Source: UBA668 sp038234785
Lineage (GTDB): Bacteria; Actinomycetota; Acidimicrobiia; Acidimicrobiales; Ilumatobacteraceae
Assembly: GCA_038234785.1 (NCBI GenBank)
Contig: JBBQTC010000037.1
Coordinates: 1-40,597, forward strand
Reading direction: 5' to 3'
Length of the DNA stretch: 40,597 nt
Shown: positions 8,615 to 16,615 of the stretch, piece after piece
Layout: each line of letters begins with the position of its first letter
Numbering within the stretch: the stretch's first letter is position 1
Position numbers and translations under genes: made by a program
The notes under the pieces: model-generated
Told to the model about the DNA's origin: nothing
The model's input: only the letters and a program-made list of their open reading frames with translations
Database searches by the model: none

Positions 8615-9726
8615 ACCCCGCCGCTCGAGACAGCGGCACCGCCCACCCACACCTGTTCGACGAAGAGGTCGGGCGTCAGGGCAACGAGGTCGGCGATCAT
8701 TCCGGGCGCGATCGCCCCTCGATCGGTGAGGCCGAGCACTCGTGCAGGGTTGGAGCTCGCAGCGGTCAACGCCTGTTCGGCCGGGATCCCGGCCGCGACG
8801 CACTGACGCACGGCGGCATCCATGGTCACCGCACTGCCGGCGAGTGTTCCGTCGGCCAGCCGAGGAGCGCCGTCGCGCATCGCCATGCCGATCTGTCCCA
8901 CCCGACCCGACCGCCACGCCACCGCATCGGTGACGAGCACCATGCGATCCGCGCCGAGTGCCTGCGATGCCAGCCGAAGCACTCGAGGATGGACGTGCAC
9001 GCCGTCTGCGATCAGCGAGGTGCTCACCCGCGCGTTCGTCAGAGCGAACGCCGCGACACCGGGCTCGCGGTGGTGAACCCCGCTCATTCCGTTGAACAGG
9101 TGGGTGGTGAGTCGAGCGCCCGCAGCCACGACGGCGTCGAACTCGGCCTCGGTGCACCTCGTGTGACCGATCGACACCAACTTCCCGGCCGAGCACAGCA
9201 GCCGTGTTGCTGCCACCGCCTCGGGCTGCTCGGCGCCCAGAGTGACCACCGCGACGTGCGCGGGAAGATCCCTCAACCAGGCGAGGTCGATCGGAACGAT
9301 CAGGTCGACGGGATGCGCACCAGGGGCGCCACCGAGGAAGGGCCCCTCGAGGTGAGCACCGGCGATCAGCGGTCGCCGGGCCTCGGGTCGACCCATCGCC
9401 GACGCGATCCGGTCCAACGGTCGAGAAAACTTCTGCAGCGGCATCGTCACCAGCGTGGGACACCAGGTGGTGACGCCCTGGGCCAGCAGCAAGTCGTCGA
9501 GACGCTCCCAGCCCGAGCCGTCCGCGGTCGACACGTCGACATCGTCGATGCCGTTGACCTGCACGTCGACGAACCCGGGAACGATCCAGCGGTCCGCATG
9601 TGTCCGTTCGACCGACTCGATCGAGGTGATCACGCCGCGGTCGATCACGATGCGCGACGGTCCCACCCAGCCTCCTGGGGTGAGGACTCGTGCGGCATCC
9701 ACGGACGGCATGCCCAACGATCTCAT
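8611..9726 (-). CDS. nagA: N-acetylglucosamine-6-phosphate deacetylase
   Basis: A 371-residue amidohydrolase. It shows P-G-F-V-D-V-Q-V-N-G (the E. coli-type variant without H-x-H at the first strand), H-L-E-G-P-F-L with a metal-ligand Glu, S-I-G-H-T, T-H-L-F-N-G-M-S and the catalytic Asp in L-V-T-D-A. It removes acetate from GlcNAc-6-phosphate in amino-sugar recycling or catabolism. The ATG at 9726 lies 12 bases from the divergent TetR gene; an in-frame ATG at 9711 is an alternative start. No nagB neighbour is visible. Confidence 0.9.
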   Translation of the reverse strand: MRSLGMPSVDAARVLTPGGWVGPSRIVIDRGVITSIESVERTHADRWIVPGFVDVQVNGIDDVDVSTADGSGWERLDDLLLAQGVTTWCPTLVTMPLQKFSRPLDRIASAMGRPEARRPLIAGAHLEGPFLGGAPGAHPVDLIVPIDLAWLRDLPAHVAVVTLGAEQPEAVAATRLLCSAGKLVSIGHTRCTEAEFDAVVAAGARLTTHLFNGMSGVHHREPGVAAFALTNARVSTSLIADGVHVHPRVLRLASQALGADRMVLVTDAVAWRSGRVGQIGMAMRDGAPRLADGTLAGSAVTMDAAVRQCVAAGIPAEQALTAASSNPARVLGLTDRGAIAPGMIADLVALTPDLFVEQVWVGGAAVSSGGV

Positions 9727-9731
9727 AAGCT
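9726..9731 (+). promoter_or_regulatory. Leaderless -10 box of TetR gene
   Basis: TAAGCT lies seven bases before ATG 9739. It overlaps the nagA start region, so TetR binding there could affect both divergent genes; that is inference. Confidence 0.5.
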
Positions 9732-9738
9732 GCACCCC

Positions 9739-10353
9739 ATGGCGGAGCCGGGGGTTGAGCACGTCTCGACACGAGACCTCATCCTCTCCGAGGCCCGCCG
9801 GTGTTTCGCCGAGTCGGGCTATGACGGCACCTCGCTGAACGACATCGCAGCCGGTGTCGGCATCCGCCGCCCCAGCCTGCTGCACCACTTCACGTCCAAG
9901 GACGCGCTCTACGGCGAGGTCTTCGAGAAGCTCCTCAGTGACTGGTTCGAGCGACTGAACGTGATGGTCACCGCGCCGGAGGTCGGATGGCGCAAGATGG
10001 AGCTCGTCATCGAGGCGGGTTTCGACTTCTTCGCGGACAACCCCGACTACGTCCGGTTGATGCGCCGCGAGGCCCTCGACGGCGGCGCGCACCTGGGGAT
10101 CGACCTGGCAGCCGTCCTACGACCGATGTTCGATCGGGCCGTGGAGTTCTTCCAGCGAGAGATGGATGCGGGCGTGTTCCGCCGCCACGACCCCGAACAG
10201 GTGCTGCTGTCCGGATATGGCGCGCTCTTGAGCTACTTCAGCGACACCGTGTTCCTCAACGGGTTGCTCGACGACGATGCCCTGTCGGCCGCCTCGCTGG
10301 AGCGACGCCGCGAACACATCACCGAGTTCTTCATCGCCGCGCTCAAGCCCTGA
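9739..10353 (+). CDS. TetR family transcriptional regulator
   Basis: A 204-residue regulator. The N-terminal helix-turn-helix region is typical: I-L-S-E-A-R-R-C-F-A-E-S-G-Y-D-G-T-S, then I-A-A-G-V-G-I and L-L-H-H-F-T-S-K-D-A-L-Y. The remainder is the helical ligand-binding and dimer domain, which is not diagnostic of a ligand. It is divergent from nagA and followed after 26 bases by an ADP-forming acyl-CoA synthetase with its own -10. TetR proteins beside acyl-CoA enzymes often respond to acyl-CoA or fatty acids, but here the effector is unknown. Confidence 0.9.
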   Translation: MAEPGVEHVSTRDLILSEARRCFAESGYDGTSLNDIAAGVGIRRPSLLHHFTSKDALYGEVFEKLLSDWFERLNVMVTAPEVGWRKMELVIEAGFDFFADNPDYVRLMRREALDGGAHLGIDLAAVLRPMFDRAVEFFQREMDAGVFRRHDPEQVLLSGYGALLSYFSDTVFLNGLLDDDALSAASLERRREHITEFFIAALKP

Positions 10354-10366
10354 CCAGCCTGTTGGC

Positions 10367-10372
10367 TACCGT
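10367..10372 (+). promoter_or_regulatory. Leaderless -10 box of acyl-CoA synthetase gene
   Basis: TACCGT lies seven bases before ATG 10380, in the gap after the TetR gene. It suggests a separate promoter for the synthetase-dacB-Lon-domain unit. Confidence 0.55.
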
Positions 10373-10379
10373 GGCGACG

Positions 10380-12539
10380 ATGACCGTCACCGCGCACACC
10401 CTCTCCGAAGCTGCATCGAAGGCACTCCTCCGCGAGTTCGGGGTACCCATCGCTCCGGAGCACGAGGTGCACGATGCCAGCGCAGCGGCCGCTGCAGCGG
10501 CGGAGGTCGGTTTCCCCGTGGTGGTGAAGCTGTGCGGCGACTCGATCGCCCACAAGACCGAGCGTGGGCTGGTGAAACTGCGGCTCGGGGACCGCGATGC
10601 GGTGGCAGCGGCGGCCGACGAGCTGCTCGGAAGGGCCACGCCCGAAGACGGTCCCGTCTCGCTGCTGGTCGCGCCGATGATCAGCGGCAACCGAGAGCTC
10701 ATCGCCGGCATCGTTCGCGACCCGCAGTTCGGCGCCAACGTCATGCTCGGTCTCGGCGGCGTGCTGGCCGAGGCGGTCGCCGATGTGGTGTTCCGCCCGG
10801 TGCCGCTGAGCGAGGTCGACGCCTACGAGATGATCGACGGCCTCGCCACCCAGAAGCTGCTCGGCGAGTTCCGCGGCGAGGCGGCGGTCGATGCGCCGGC
10901 GCTGGCCGCCGTGCTGATGGGCTTGTCCGCGTTGGCGATCGCTCGTCCCGAGGTGGTCAGCGTCGACGTGAACCCGTTGATCGTCACCGCGGCCGGCATC
11001 CCGGTCGCGGTCGACGCGCTGGTCGAGCTCGGTGAGGCGAGCGCGCCGCTCGCCGCCCTGCGGAGCCGGCCGACCGACGAGCAGTTCCAGGCTCTGTTCG
11101 AACCGCGCGGTGTGCTCATCACCGGCGCCAGCACCCACCCGGGCAAGTTCGGGTTCGTCAGCCTCCACAACCTGCTGGCGGGCGGATACGCCGGCGGGGT
11201 CTACGGCACCAACCTGCAAGGGGAGGAGGTGCTCGGCATCCGGACGGTGGCCGACATCGCAGAGCTGCCCGAGGGCGTCATCGATCTGGTCTTCGTGTGC
11301 ACCCCTGCCAGCGCCAACCCGGCGCTGTTGCGTGCGTGCGCAGCGAAGGGTGTCAAGGCCGCGTTCCTCACCAGCGCCGGATATGGCGAAGCGGGTGACG
11401 AGGGCCGGGCCGCAGAGGCGGCGTTGGTCGAACTCGCCGACGAACTCGGCATCCTGCTCGCCGGTCCCAACGGACAGGGTGTGGTGAGCACGCCTGCGTC
11501 CCTGTGTGCGCAGATCGTCGCCCCCTACCCGCCCGCCGGGCGCATCGCCGTCGCCAGCCAGAGCGGCAACTTCGTCAGCAGCTTCCTGAACTACGCCCGA
11601 CAGACCGGGGTCGGTATCAGCCGGGCAGTGTCCGCGGGGAACGCCGCCGCGGTGACCCCCGCCGACTACCTCGACTGGTACGCGGACGACGACGCCACTG
11701 CGGTCTCGCTGGCCTACGTCGAGGGGATCGTCGACGGACGGGGGTTGCTCGATCGTTTCGCTGCAGTGGCCGCGCGCAAGCCACTGGTGGTGGTCAAGGG
11801 CGGAGCCACGGCCAACGGTGCCCGGGCTGCCGCAAGTCACACCGGCGCGCTGGCAGCCGACGACAAGGTGTTCGACGGCGTCTGTCGGCAGGCGGGCGTC
11901 ACCCGGGCGTCCACGGTCGAGGAGGCGTTCGAGGCCGCCGCGAGCTTTGCAACCCAGCCATTGCCCAAGGGTCCCAACACCATCGTGCTCACCACCGCGG
12001 GCGGGTGGGGAGTGGTCACCAGCGACGCCATCGCAGCGGACGGTCGGCTGACGCTGATGTCGCTGCCGGCGGATCTGCAAGCGCAGATCGACACCAAGCT
12101 CCCGCCCCGCTGGAGCCGCAACAACCCGGTCGACTGCGCCGGAGGTGAGGTGCGCGACACGATTCCAGAAGTGATGGAGATGGTCGCCGCCCATCCGGAG
12201 GTCGACGCCATCGTGTACCTCGGTCTCGGCATCCAGAGCAACCAGGGGCGGATGATGCGCGAGGGTCGGTTCTATCCGGACCACGGACTCGAGCGGATCG
12301 TCGCCTACCACGAGCGCCAGGACGAGCGCTTCGCGCAAGCGGCCCACGAGCTCTCGCTGAAGTACGACAAGCCGATCCTCACTGCGACGGAGTTGGCGGT
12401 CGCCGACCCCGAGAATGCCGGACCGCGCGCGGTGCGCGCCACCGGCCGCCTCTGCTACGCGAGTGGCAATCGCGCGGTGACGGCACTCGGGCACATGTGG
12501 CAGTACGCAGAGTTCCGGCAGCGTCGGGGCCTTGCCTGA
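10380..12539 (+). CDS. Acetate--CoA ligase (ADP-forming) family protein, beta-alpha fusion
   Basis: A 719-residue NDP-forming acyl-CoA synthetase. The ATP-grasp (beta) region is at the N-terminus, about residues 5-215, with F-P-V-V-V-K and H-K-T-E-R-G. It is followed by the CoA-binding domain (about 235-330) and the succinyl-CoA-ligase-like domains (about 340-690). The conserved phosphorylated His is visible at about residue 487 in A-S-H-T-G-A. The reaction is acyl-CoA + ADP + Pi to acid + CoA + ATP, or the reverse; the acyl group is not determined. The beta-before-alpha order differs from the more usual alpha-beta fusion. A TACCGT box seven bases before the ATG suggests leaderless transcription. 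Confidence 0.9.
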   Translation: MTVTAHTLSEAASKALLREFGVPIAPEHEVHDASAAAAAAAEVGFPVVVKLCGDSIAHKTERGLVKLRLGDRDAVAAAADELLGRATPEDGPVSLLVAPMISGNRELIAGIVRDPQFGANVMLGLGGVLAEAVADVVFRPVPLSEVDAYEMIDGLATQKLLGEFRGEAAVDAPALAAVLMGLSALAIARPEVVSVDVNPLIVTAAGIPVAVDALVELGEASAPLAALRSRPTDEQFQALFEPRGVLITGASTHPGKFGFVSLHNLLAGGYAGGVYGTNLQGEEVLGIRTVADIAELPEGVIDLVFVCTPASANPALLRACAAKGVKAAFLTSAGYGEAGDEGRAAEAALVELADELGILLAGPNGQGVVSTPASLCAQIVAPYPPAGRIAVASQSGNFVSSFLNYARQTGVGISRAVSAGNAAAVTPADYLDWYADDDATAVSLAYVEGIVDGRGLLDRFAAVAARKPLVVVKGGATANGARAAASHTGALAADDKVFDGVCRQAGVTRASTVEEAFEAAASFATQPLPKGPNTIVLTTAGGWGVVTSDAIAADGRLTLMSLPADLQAQIDTKLPPRWSRNNPVDCAGGEVRDTIPEVMEMVAAHPEVDAIVYLGLGIQSNQGRMMREGRFYPDHGLERIVAYHERQDERFAQAAHELSLKYDKPILTATELAVADPENAGPRAVRATGRLCYASGNRAVTALGHMWQYAEFRQRRGLA

Positions 12540-13985
12540 ATGGCGCGACGCTCGAACCCGTACCCCGCGCTGATCGTCGTCGCGTTGCTGCCGGCGCTGG
12601 TGCTCGGGGGTTGCTGGCGGTTCGCCGACGGTCGGTCGTCGAACGTCGGGGTCTCGTCGGCGACGGTGTCTCCCGATGGGGTGCCGGCCGCACTCACCAC
12701 GCCGGTGTTGTCCGTGCGCCGTGCACCGGCGGTGCTCGCGCGCGACGTGAGCCTCACCTCGTTCGCTGCCGACGCCGGGGCGTTCTTGCCGATGATCGAC
12801 GGAACGTCGTGCGTCGCGATCTCCGTCGACGGCAAGCCGGTCGCCTCGAAGAACTCGAACCTGTCGTTGCGGCCGGCGAGCAACGTGAAGCTCGTCACCG
12901 CCTCGGTGGCACTCGACGTCCTCGGCCCCGACTTCGTGTACACGACCGACGTTCGGGCGAACGCCACGAACGGCGTGATCGCGGGAGATCTCTACCTGAT
13001 CGGTGGCGGGGATCCGTTGCTGAGCAGCTCCTGGTGGAACGGTCCGTCCACGAAGTATCCGCCGTTCAACGTCACCTCGATCGAACAGCTCGCCACCAAC
13101 ATCCACGACGCCGGCATCACCCGCATCGAGGGGTCGGTGGTCGGTGACGCCAGCCGTTACGACGACGAGTGGTACGCGCCGACATGGACCAGCGACGTCA
13201 AGTTCTCCGAGGGTGGTCCGATCTCGGCGCTCCTCGTCAACGATTCACGCGAGGCGATCGACCGGTCGTCGAACGATCCTGCAATCGGTGCGGCGACGGT
13301 GCTGACCGAGCTGCTCGCCGGCATGGGCGTCGTCGTGGTCGGTGCGCCCACGAAGGGCACCGCTCCCACCGATGTGCCCGTGGTGGCGACCATCACCTCC
13401 GCCACCTTGCCGGCGATCCTGCAGGAGATGCTGACCACGAGCGACAACAACACCGCAGAGATGGTGCTCAAGGAGATCGGCCGCACCGCCGGTGCAGGCG
13501 GGACCCGTGATGCCGGGCTGGGCGTACTGATGTCGAAGCTGCAGGAGTGGGGGATCCCGCTGGACGGAGTCACACTCGTCGACGGCTCGGGTCTGTCCGA
13601 CGACAACCGGCTCACCTGTGCGTCGCTGCTCGCGCTGCTCCAGCATCAGTCGATCGACGACGCGGTCGGTGCGGGCTTGCCCATCGCCGGCCAGGGCGGT
13701 GGCACGCTCGACGACGCCTTCGTCGGCTCCGATCTCGAAGGAATTCTGCGCGGCAAGACCGGCACCCTCTACAACTACGGCGACGGCACCGGTGGCAAAC
13801 CTTCGGCGAAGTCGCTCAGCGGGTTCGTCCCCGTCGAGGGCGGCGGTGTGATCGAGTACTCGATGCTCCTCAACGGCCCGCAGGTGGCCGAGAAGGTCGA
13901 GTATCGCCCGATCTGGGACGCCTTCGGTGTCCTGCTGGCCGCCTACCCGAGCGGGCCGTCGGCGGCCGACCTGGGGTTGCGCTGA
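12540..13985 (+). CDS. dacB: D-alanyl-D-alanine carboxypeptidase/endopeptidase, PBP4 (peptidase S13) type
   Basis: A 481-residue PBP4-like enzyme that trims or cleaves peptidoglycan peptides outside the membrane. It has the catalytic motifs P-A-S-N-V-K (Ser114 and Lys117), S-D-N (301-303) and K-T-G-T (406-409), with the long insertion between the first two that marks family S13. The N-terminus is a signal helix with V-L-G-G-C at Cys25, so it may be a lipoprotein. The ATG follows the synthetase stop with no gap, and the stop overlaps the next ATG, so the three are probably co-transcribed. Confidence 0.92.
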   Translation: MARRSNPYPALIVVALLPALVLGGCWRFADGRSSNVGVSSATVSPDGVPAALTTPVLSVRRAPAVLARDVSLTSFAADAGAFLPMIDGTSCVAISVDGKPVASKNSNLSLRPASNVKLVTASVALDVLGPDFVYTTDVRANATNGVIAGDLYLIGGGDPLLSSSWWNGPSTKYPPFNVTSIEQLATNIHDAGITRIEGSVVGDASRYDDEWYAPTWTSDVKFSEGGPISALLVNDSREAIDRSSNDPAIGAATVLTELLAGMGVVVVGAPTKGTAPTDVPVVATITSATLPAILQEMLTTSDNNTAEMVLKEIGRTAGAGGTRDAGLGVLMSKLQEWGIPLDGVTLVDGSGLSDDNRLTCASLLALLQHQSIDDAVGAGLPIAGQGGGTLDDAFVGSDLEGILRGKTGTLYNYGDGTGGKPSAKSLSGFVPVEGGGVIEYSMLLNGPQVAEKVEYRPIWDAFGVLLAAYPSGPSAADLGLR

Positions 13986-14614
13986 TGGGCGTCATGGCGA
14001 TGTTCCCGCTGGGCTCGGTGCTGCTCCCGGGCGGTGTGCTCACCCTCCACGTCTTCGAACCCCGGTATCGGGCGCTCGTGGTCGATTGCATCGAGGCCGA
14101 CGACCACGAGTTCGCGGTGGTGCTGATCGAACGGGGCAACGAGGTCGGCGGGGGAGACGTCCGGCGCGAGGTGGGCACGGTGGCCCAGATGGTGCAGGTG
14201 GCCGAGCTGCCCGACGGCCGGTACGCGGTCGTGGCGGTCGGCACCCGCCGGATCCGCGTCAACGCCTGGCTTGCGGACGGCCCGTACCCCCTCGCCGACG
14301 TGGAGGACTGGCCCGATGCCGATCCGGATTCCGACGGTCTGGCCGCGCTCGTGGAGGAGGTGGCCTCTAGGGTTCGACGCGCGGCGGCGCTCGCATCGGA
14401 GCTCGGCGACCCCGTCAGTGACCAGAACGACGAGCTCAGCGACGACCCGCTCGTGGCCAGCTATCAGTTGGTGGCACGGGCCCCGGTGGGCGACGTCGAC
14501 AGATACGACCTGCTCGCCGCAGCGGGACCGATGGAGCGGTTGACGACCCTGCGGGACCGACTCGACGACCTCGATGCGTTGCTGTTGTTCCGACTGAACG
14601 ACGGGGAGCGGTAG
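13985..14614 (+). CDS. LON peptidase substrate-binding (N-terminal) domain protein
   Basis: A 209-residue stand-alone Lon N-domain (PUA-like fold) without ATPase or protease parts. It starts M-A-M-F-P-L-G-S-V-L-L-P-G, then L-H-V-F-E-P-R-Y-R, V-G-T-V-A-Q-M, and ends with an acidic helical bundle. Such proteins are widespread and of uncertain role, probably in protein-quality or substrate recognition. The start overlaps the dacB stop (TGATG). Confidence 0.88.
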   Translation: MGVMAMFPLGSVLLPGGVLTLHVFEPRYRALVVDCIEADDHEFAVVLIERGNEVGGGDVRREVGTVAQMVQVAELPDGRYAVVAVGTRRIRVNAWLADGPYPLADVEDWPDADPDSDGLAALVEEVASRVRRAAALASELGDPVSDQNDELSDDPLVASYQLVARAPVGDVDRYDLLAAAGPMERLTTLRDRLDDLDALLLFRLNDGER

Positions 14615-14647
14615 GAGAAAGTCCTTCTCACGTGCTACACATGTGCC

Positions 14648-14989
14648 GTGGCCGAGACGACACGCGACCAGAAATCCTCCGCGAGGGGCTCCATCGCCGA
14701 GACGGTGCAACTGGTCAAGGACTATGCCCGTCAAGAAACGCTCGACCCGCTGCGCAATGCGGGGCGGTGGATCCTGTTCGGCCTGCTTGGGGCCGTGCTC
14801 CTCGGTCTGGCGACCGCGTTCCTCGCGCTCGGTCTGCTGCGACTCGTGCAGTCGGAGTGGGGTGGCACCTTCGGCGGCCGCTGGACGCACCTCGTGCCGT
14901 ACTTGTTCGGAGCCGCGCTGTGCATCGTCGCCATCGCCCTCGCCATCTCGCGCATCAACAAGTCCCCGCTCACCAAGGAGAAGCGCTGA
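14648..14989 (+). CDS. Small membrane protein, phage-holin-superfamily-like
   Basis: A 113-residue protein with two predicted membrane helices, about residues 42-68 and 84-103, after an amphipathic N-terminus and ending in a basic tail. It resembles the actinobacterial putative Holin-X or superfamily III membrane proteins, which are not true phage holins by context. The GTG start has TACACA six bases upstream, a poor -10 match. It leads a tight run of small genes into the MoaD-like and TtuA-like genes. No function assigned. Confidence 0.7.
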   Translation: MAETTRDQKSSARGSIAETVQLVKDYARQETLDPLRNAGRWILFGLLGAVLLGLATAFLALGLLRLVQSEWGGTFGGRWTHLVPYLFGAALCIVAIALAISRINKSPLTKEKR

Positions 14990-14991
14990 CC

Positions 14992-15195
14992 ATGGCACAA
15001 CGCATCACCACCGAGGACCTCGCCAGCAAGTTCCGCAACCTGCAGTCCGAGGTCCAGGGTACGATCGAGGACAAGAAGCAGAACCTCGTCACGGCCGCTG
15101 CCGTCGGCGGAGTCGTGCTGCTGCTCATCTTCTTCCTGCTCGGCAAGCGTTCCGGCAAACGCAAGACCACCTTCGTCGAGATTCGAAGGGTGTAG
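14992..15195 (+). CDS. Small single-pass membrane protein, unknown
   Basis: A 67-residue protein with one hydrophobic helix, about residues 34-52, flanked by charged sequence and ending in a lysine/arginine-rich tail. Starts two bases after the previous gene and runs in the same operon. No family recognised. Confidence 0.65.
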   Translation: MAQRITTEDLASKFRNLQSEVQGTIEDKKQNLVTAAAVGGVVLLLIFFLLGKRSGKRKTTFVEIRRV

Positions 15196-15198
15196 CCC

Positions 15199-15462
15199 GT
15201 GGCGCGTCGCGGCCGCTCCAGCCTGCTGTCACCCACCGCCTACCTTCGTCGCAATGCGCTCCATCAGGGAGTGCTCGGCGGCAACCGCAGTTGGGTGGTC
15301 ATCGGCGCGTTCGTCTACGGCCCGCGCCTGTTCCGCAAGTTCCTCGGCCGCAACGAGCAGATCGTCGCGATCGAGAAGCTCGAGCCCGGCCAGTTCGTGC
15401 GGATCGAGGCGCTCAAGCCCCAGAGCAAGGCGGACCGCAAGGCTGCCAAACGGGCCTCGTGA
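15199..15462 (+). CDS. Small basic protein, unknown
   Basis: An 87-residue basic protein (many Arg and Lys, pI clearly high). It starts with GTG three bases after the previous stop. It has a short hydrophobic stretch around residues 30-40 and no recognised motif. Its stop overlaps the start of the ThiS/MoaD-like gene by four bases (GTGA), so translation is coupled. Function not recognised. Confidence 0.65.
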   Translation: MARRGRSSLLSPTAYLRRNALHQGVLGGNRSWVVIGAFVYGPRLFRKFLGRNEQIVAIEKLEPGQFVRIEALKPQSKADRKAAKRAS

Positions 15463-15656
15463 AGGTACTCCTCCGGAACCCGCGTCGCGAGCTCGAGATC
15501 GACGGCAAGCGCAGCGTCAACTCGCTGCTGGCCGAGTTGGGGCTCCCTCGCGAGTCGCACCTCATCATTCGCAACGGCACCCTGGTGCCGGGCGATGCCG
15601 AACTCTCCGGTGACGACGTCGTCGAGATCCGGCCCGTCATCTCCGGCGGCTCCTGA
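15459..15656 (+). CDS. MoaD/ThiS-like beta-grasp sulfur carrier (TtuB-like candidate)
   Basis: A 65-residue beta-grasp protein. It starts M-K-V-L-L-R-N-P with the usual E-I-D-G turn, L-L-A-E-L-G-L-P, then the I-R-N-G-T-L-V-P-G-D and D-V-V-E-I-R-P-V hairpin of ThiS/MoaD proteins. It ends I-S-G-G-S. Sulfur carriers act as a C-terminal GG thiocarboxylate; here one Ser follows GG, so processing may be needed. It overlaps the TtuA-like gene by one base (TGATG). This genetic coupling points to tRNA thiolation instead of thiamine or molybdopterin. Carrier function is inferred from fold and context. Confidence 0.75.
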   Translation: MKVLLRNPRRELEIDGKRSVNSLLAELGLPRESHLIIRNGTLVPGDAELSGDDVVEIRPVISGGS

Positions 15657-16615
15657 TGGGCTCCAAGTGTCGGGTCTGCAAGGCGCCGGCCGTCATCGAC
15701 CTGCCGCGGCACAACGCCAACTTCTGTGCGGAGCACTTCCTCGAGCTATGCCGCAGACAGGTCGTGAAGGCGATCGAGAAGTTCGACATGCTCGACACCG
15801 ACGACCGTGTGCTGGTCGCCGTGTCCGGCGGCAAGGACAGCCTCGCTGTCTGGGACATCCTGGTCGAGCTCGGCTATCAGGCCGACGGGTTGTACATCGG
15901 TCTGGGCATCGGCGAGTACAGCGACGTCTCGGGCGAGTATGCGAGGGCCTTCGCCGCAGAGCGCGGGCTGCACCTCATCGAGATCTCTCTACGTGATGAG
16001 TACGGGTACGACATCCCCACGGCGGCGAAGGCGACCCGACGGGTCCCGTGCAGCGCCTGTGGCACCAGCAAGCGGCACCTCTTCGACAAGGCAGCGCTCG
16101 ACGGCGGCTACACCGTGCTCGTCACCGGCCACAACCTCGACGACGAGGCGGCGGTGCTGTTCGGCAACACGTTGCGTTGGGACGTCGAATACCTGTCACG
16201 TCAACTGCCGGTCCTTCCGGCGCGCAACGGTTTTCCCAAGAAGGTCAAGCCGCTGGTGCGGCTCACCGAGCGGGAGATGGCCGCGTGGTGCATCGTGCGC
16301 GGCATCGACTACCTCGTCGACGAGTGCCCGATGGCACTGGGCAACAAGCACCTCGCCTACAAGGCGGCGCTCAACGAGATCGACGCGACCTCGCCGGGTG
16401 CCAAGGCCGCGTTCTACCTGAACTTCCTCGAGAACATGGCTCCGCTGCTCGTCGGTCAGTCGGCAGCGGCCACCGATGCACTCAACACCTGCACGTCGTG
16501 CGGGGCTCCCACGACCAGCGATCTGTGCGCCTTCTGCCGTACGGCAGCGAAGGCTCGCGCCCACGAACCGGTGCCGGTGGAACTGGTCCTGAGCAAGGGA
16601 AGAGGACGTCGATGA
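15656..16615 (+). CDS. TtuA/Ncs6-like tRNA 2-thiolation enzyme
   Basis: A 319-residue PP-loop ATPase. The N-terminal zinc knuckle has C5, C8, C24 and H27; the PP-loop S-G-G-K-D-S is at 57-62; and three cysteines at 132, 135 and 224 (C-S-A-C and D-E-C-P) sit as in TtuA, where they hold a [4Fe-4S] cluster. A C-terminal zinc ribbon has C279, C282, C291 and C294. TtuA thiolates U54 of the tRNA T-loop using the carrier protein TtuB. The adjacent carrier-like gene and TrmI strongly favour this role over Ncs6/TilS-like use at U34 or C32. Confidence 0.85.
   Translation: MGSKCRVCKAPAVIDLPRHNANFCAEHFLELCRRQVVKAIEKFDMLDTDDRVLVAVSGGKDSLAVWDILVELGYQADGLYIGLGIGEYSDVSGEYARAFAAERGLHLIEISLRDEYGYDIPTAAKATRRVPCSACGTSKRHLFDKAALDGGYTVLVTGHNLDDEAAVLFGNTLRWDVEYLSRQLPVLPARNGFPKKVKPLVRLTEREMAAWCIVRGIDYLVDECPMALGNKHLAYKAALNEIDATSPGAKAAFYLNFLENMAPLLVGQSAAATDALNTCTSCGAPTTSDLCAFCRTAAKARAHEPVPVELVLSKGRGRR

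Noticed and set aside
9711..9731. A third shared-TA bidirectional promoter at nagA/TetR
   Set aside because: The minus-strand hexamer is TATGAG (last base mismatched) and lies ten bases from the nearest alternative ATG, so spacing and sequence do not fit.
10233..13106. A 957-residue minus-strand open frame
   Set aside because: It is antisense to the acyl-CoA synthetase and dacB genes and is Arg/His/Gly-rich with no domains.
14615..14647. GAGAA/TTCTC hairpin and CACGTG near the holin-like gene as a terminator or operator
   Set aside because: The stem is only five bases and the palindrome is common by chance; no further support.
14648..14989. Holin-like gene as a sign of a prophage
   Set aside because: No other phage genes nearby; this membrane family is common in actinobacterial chromosomes.
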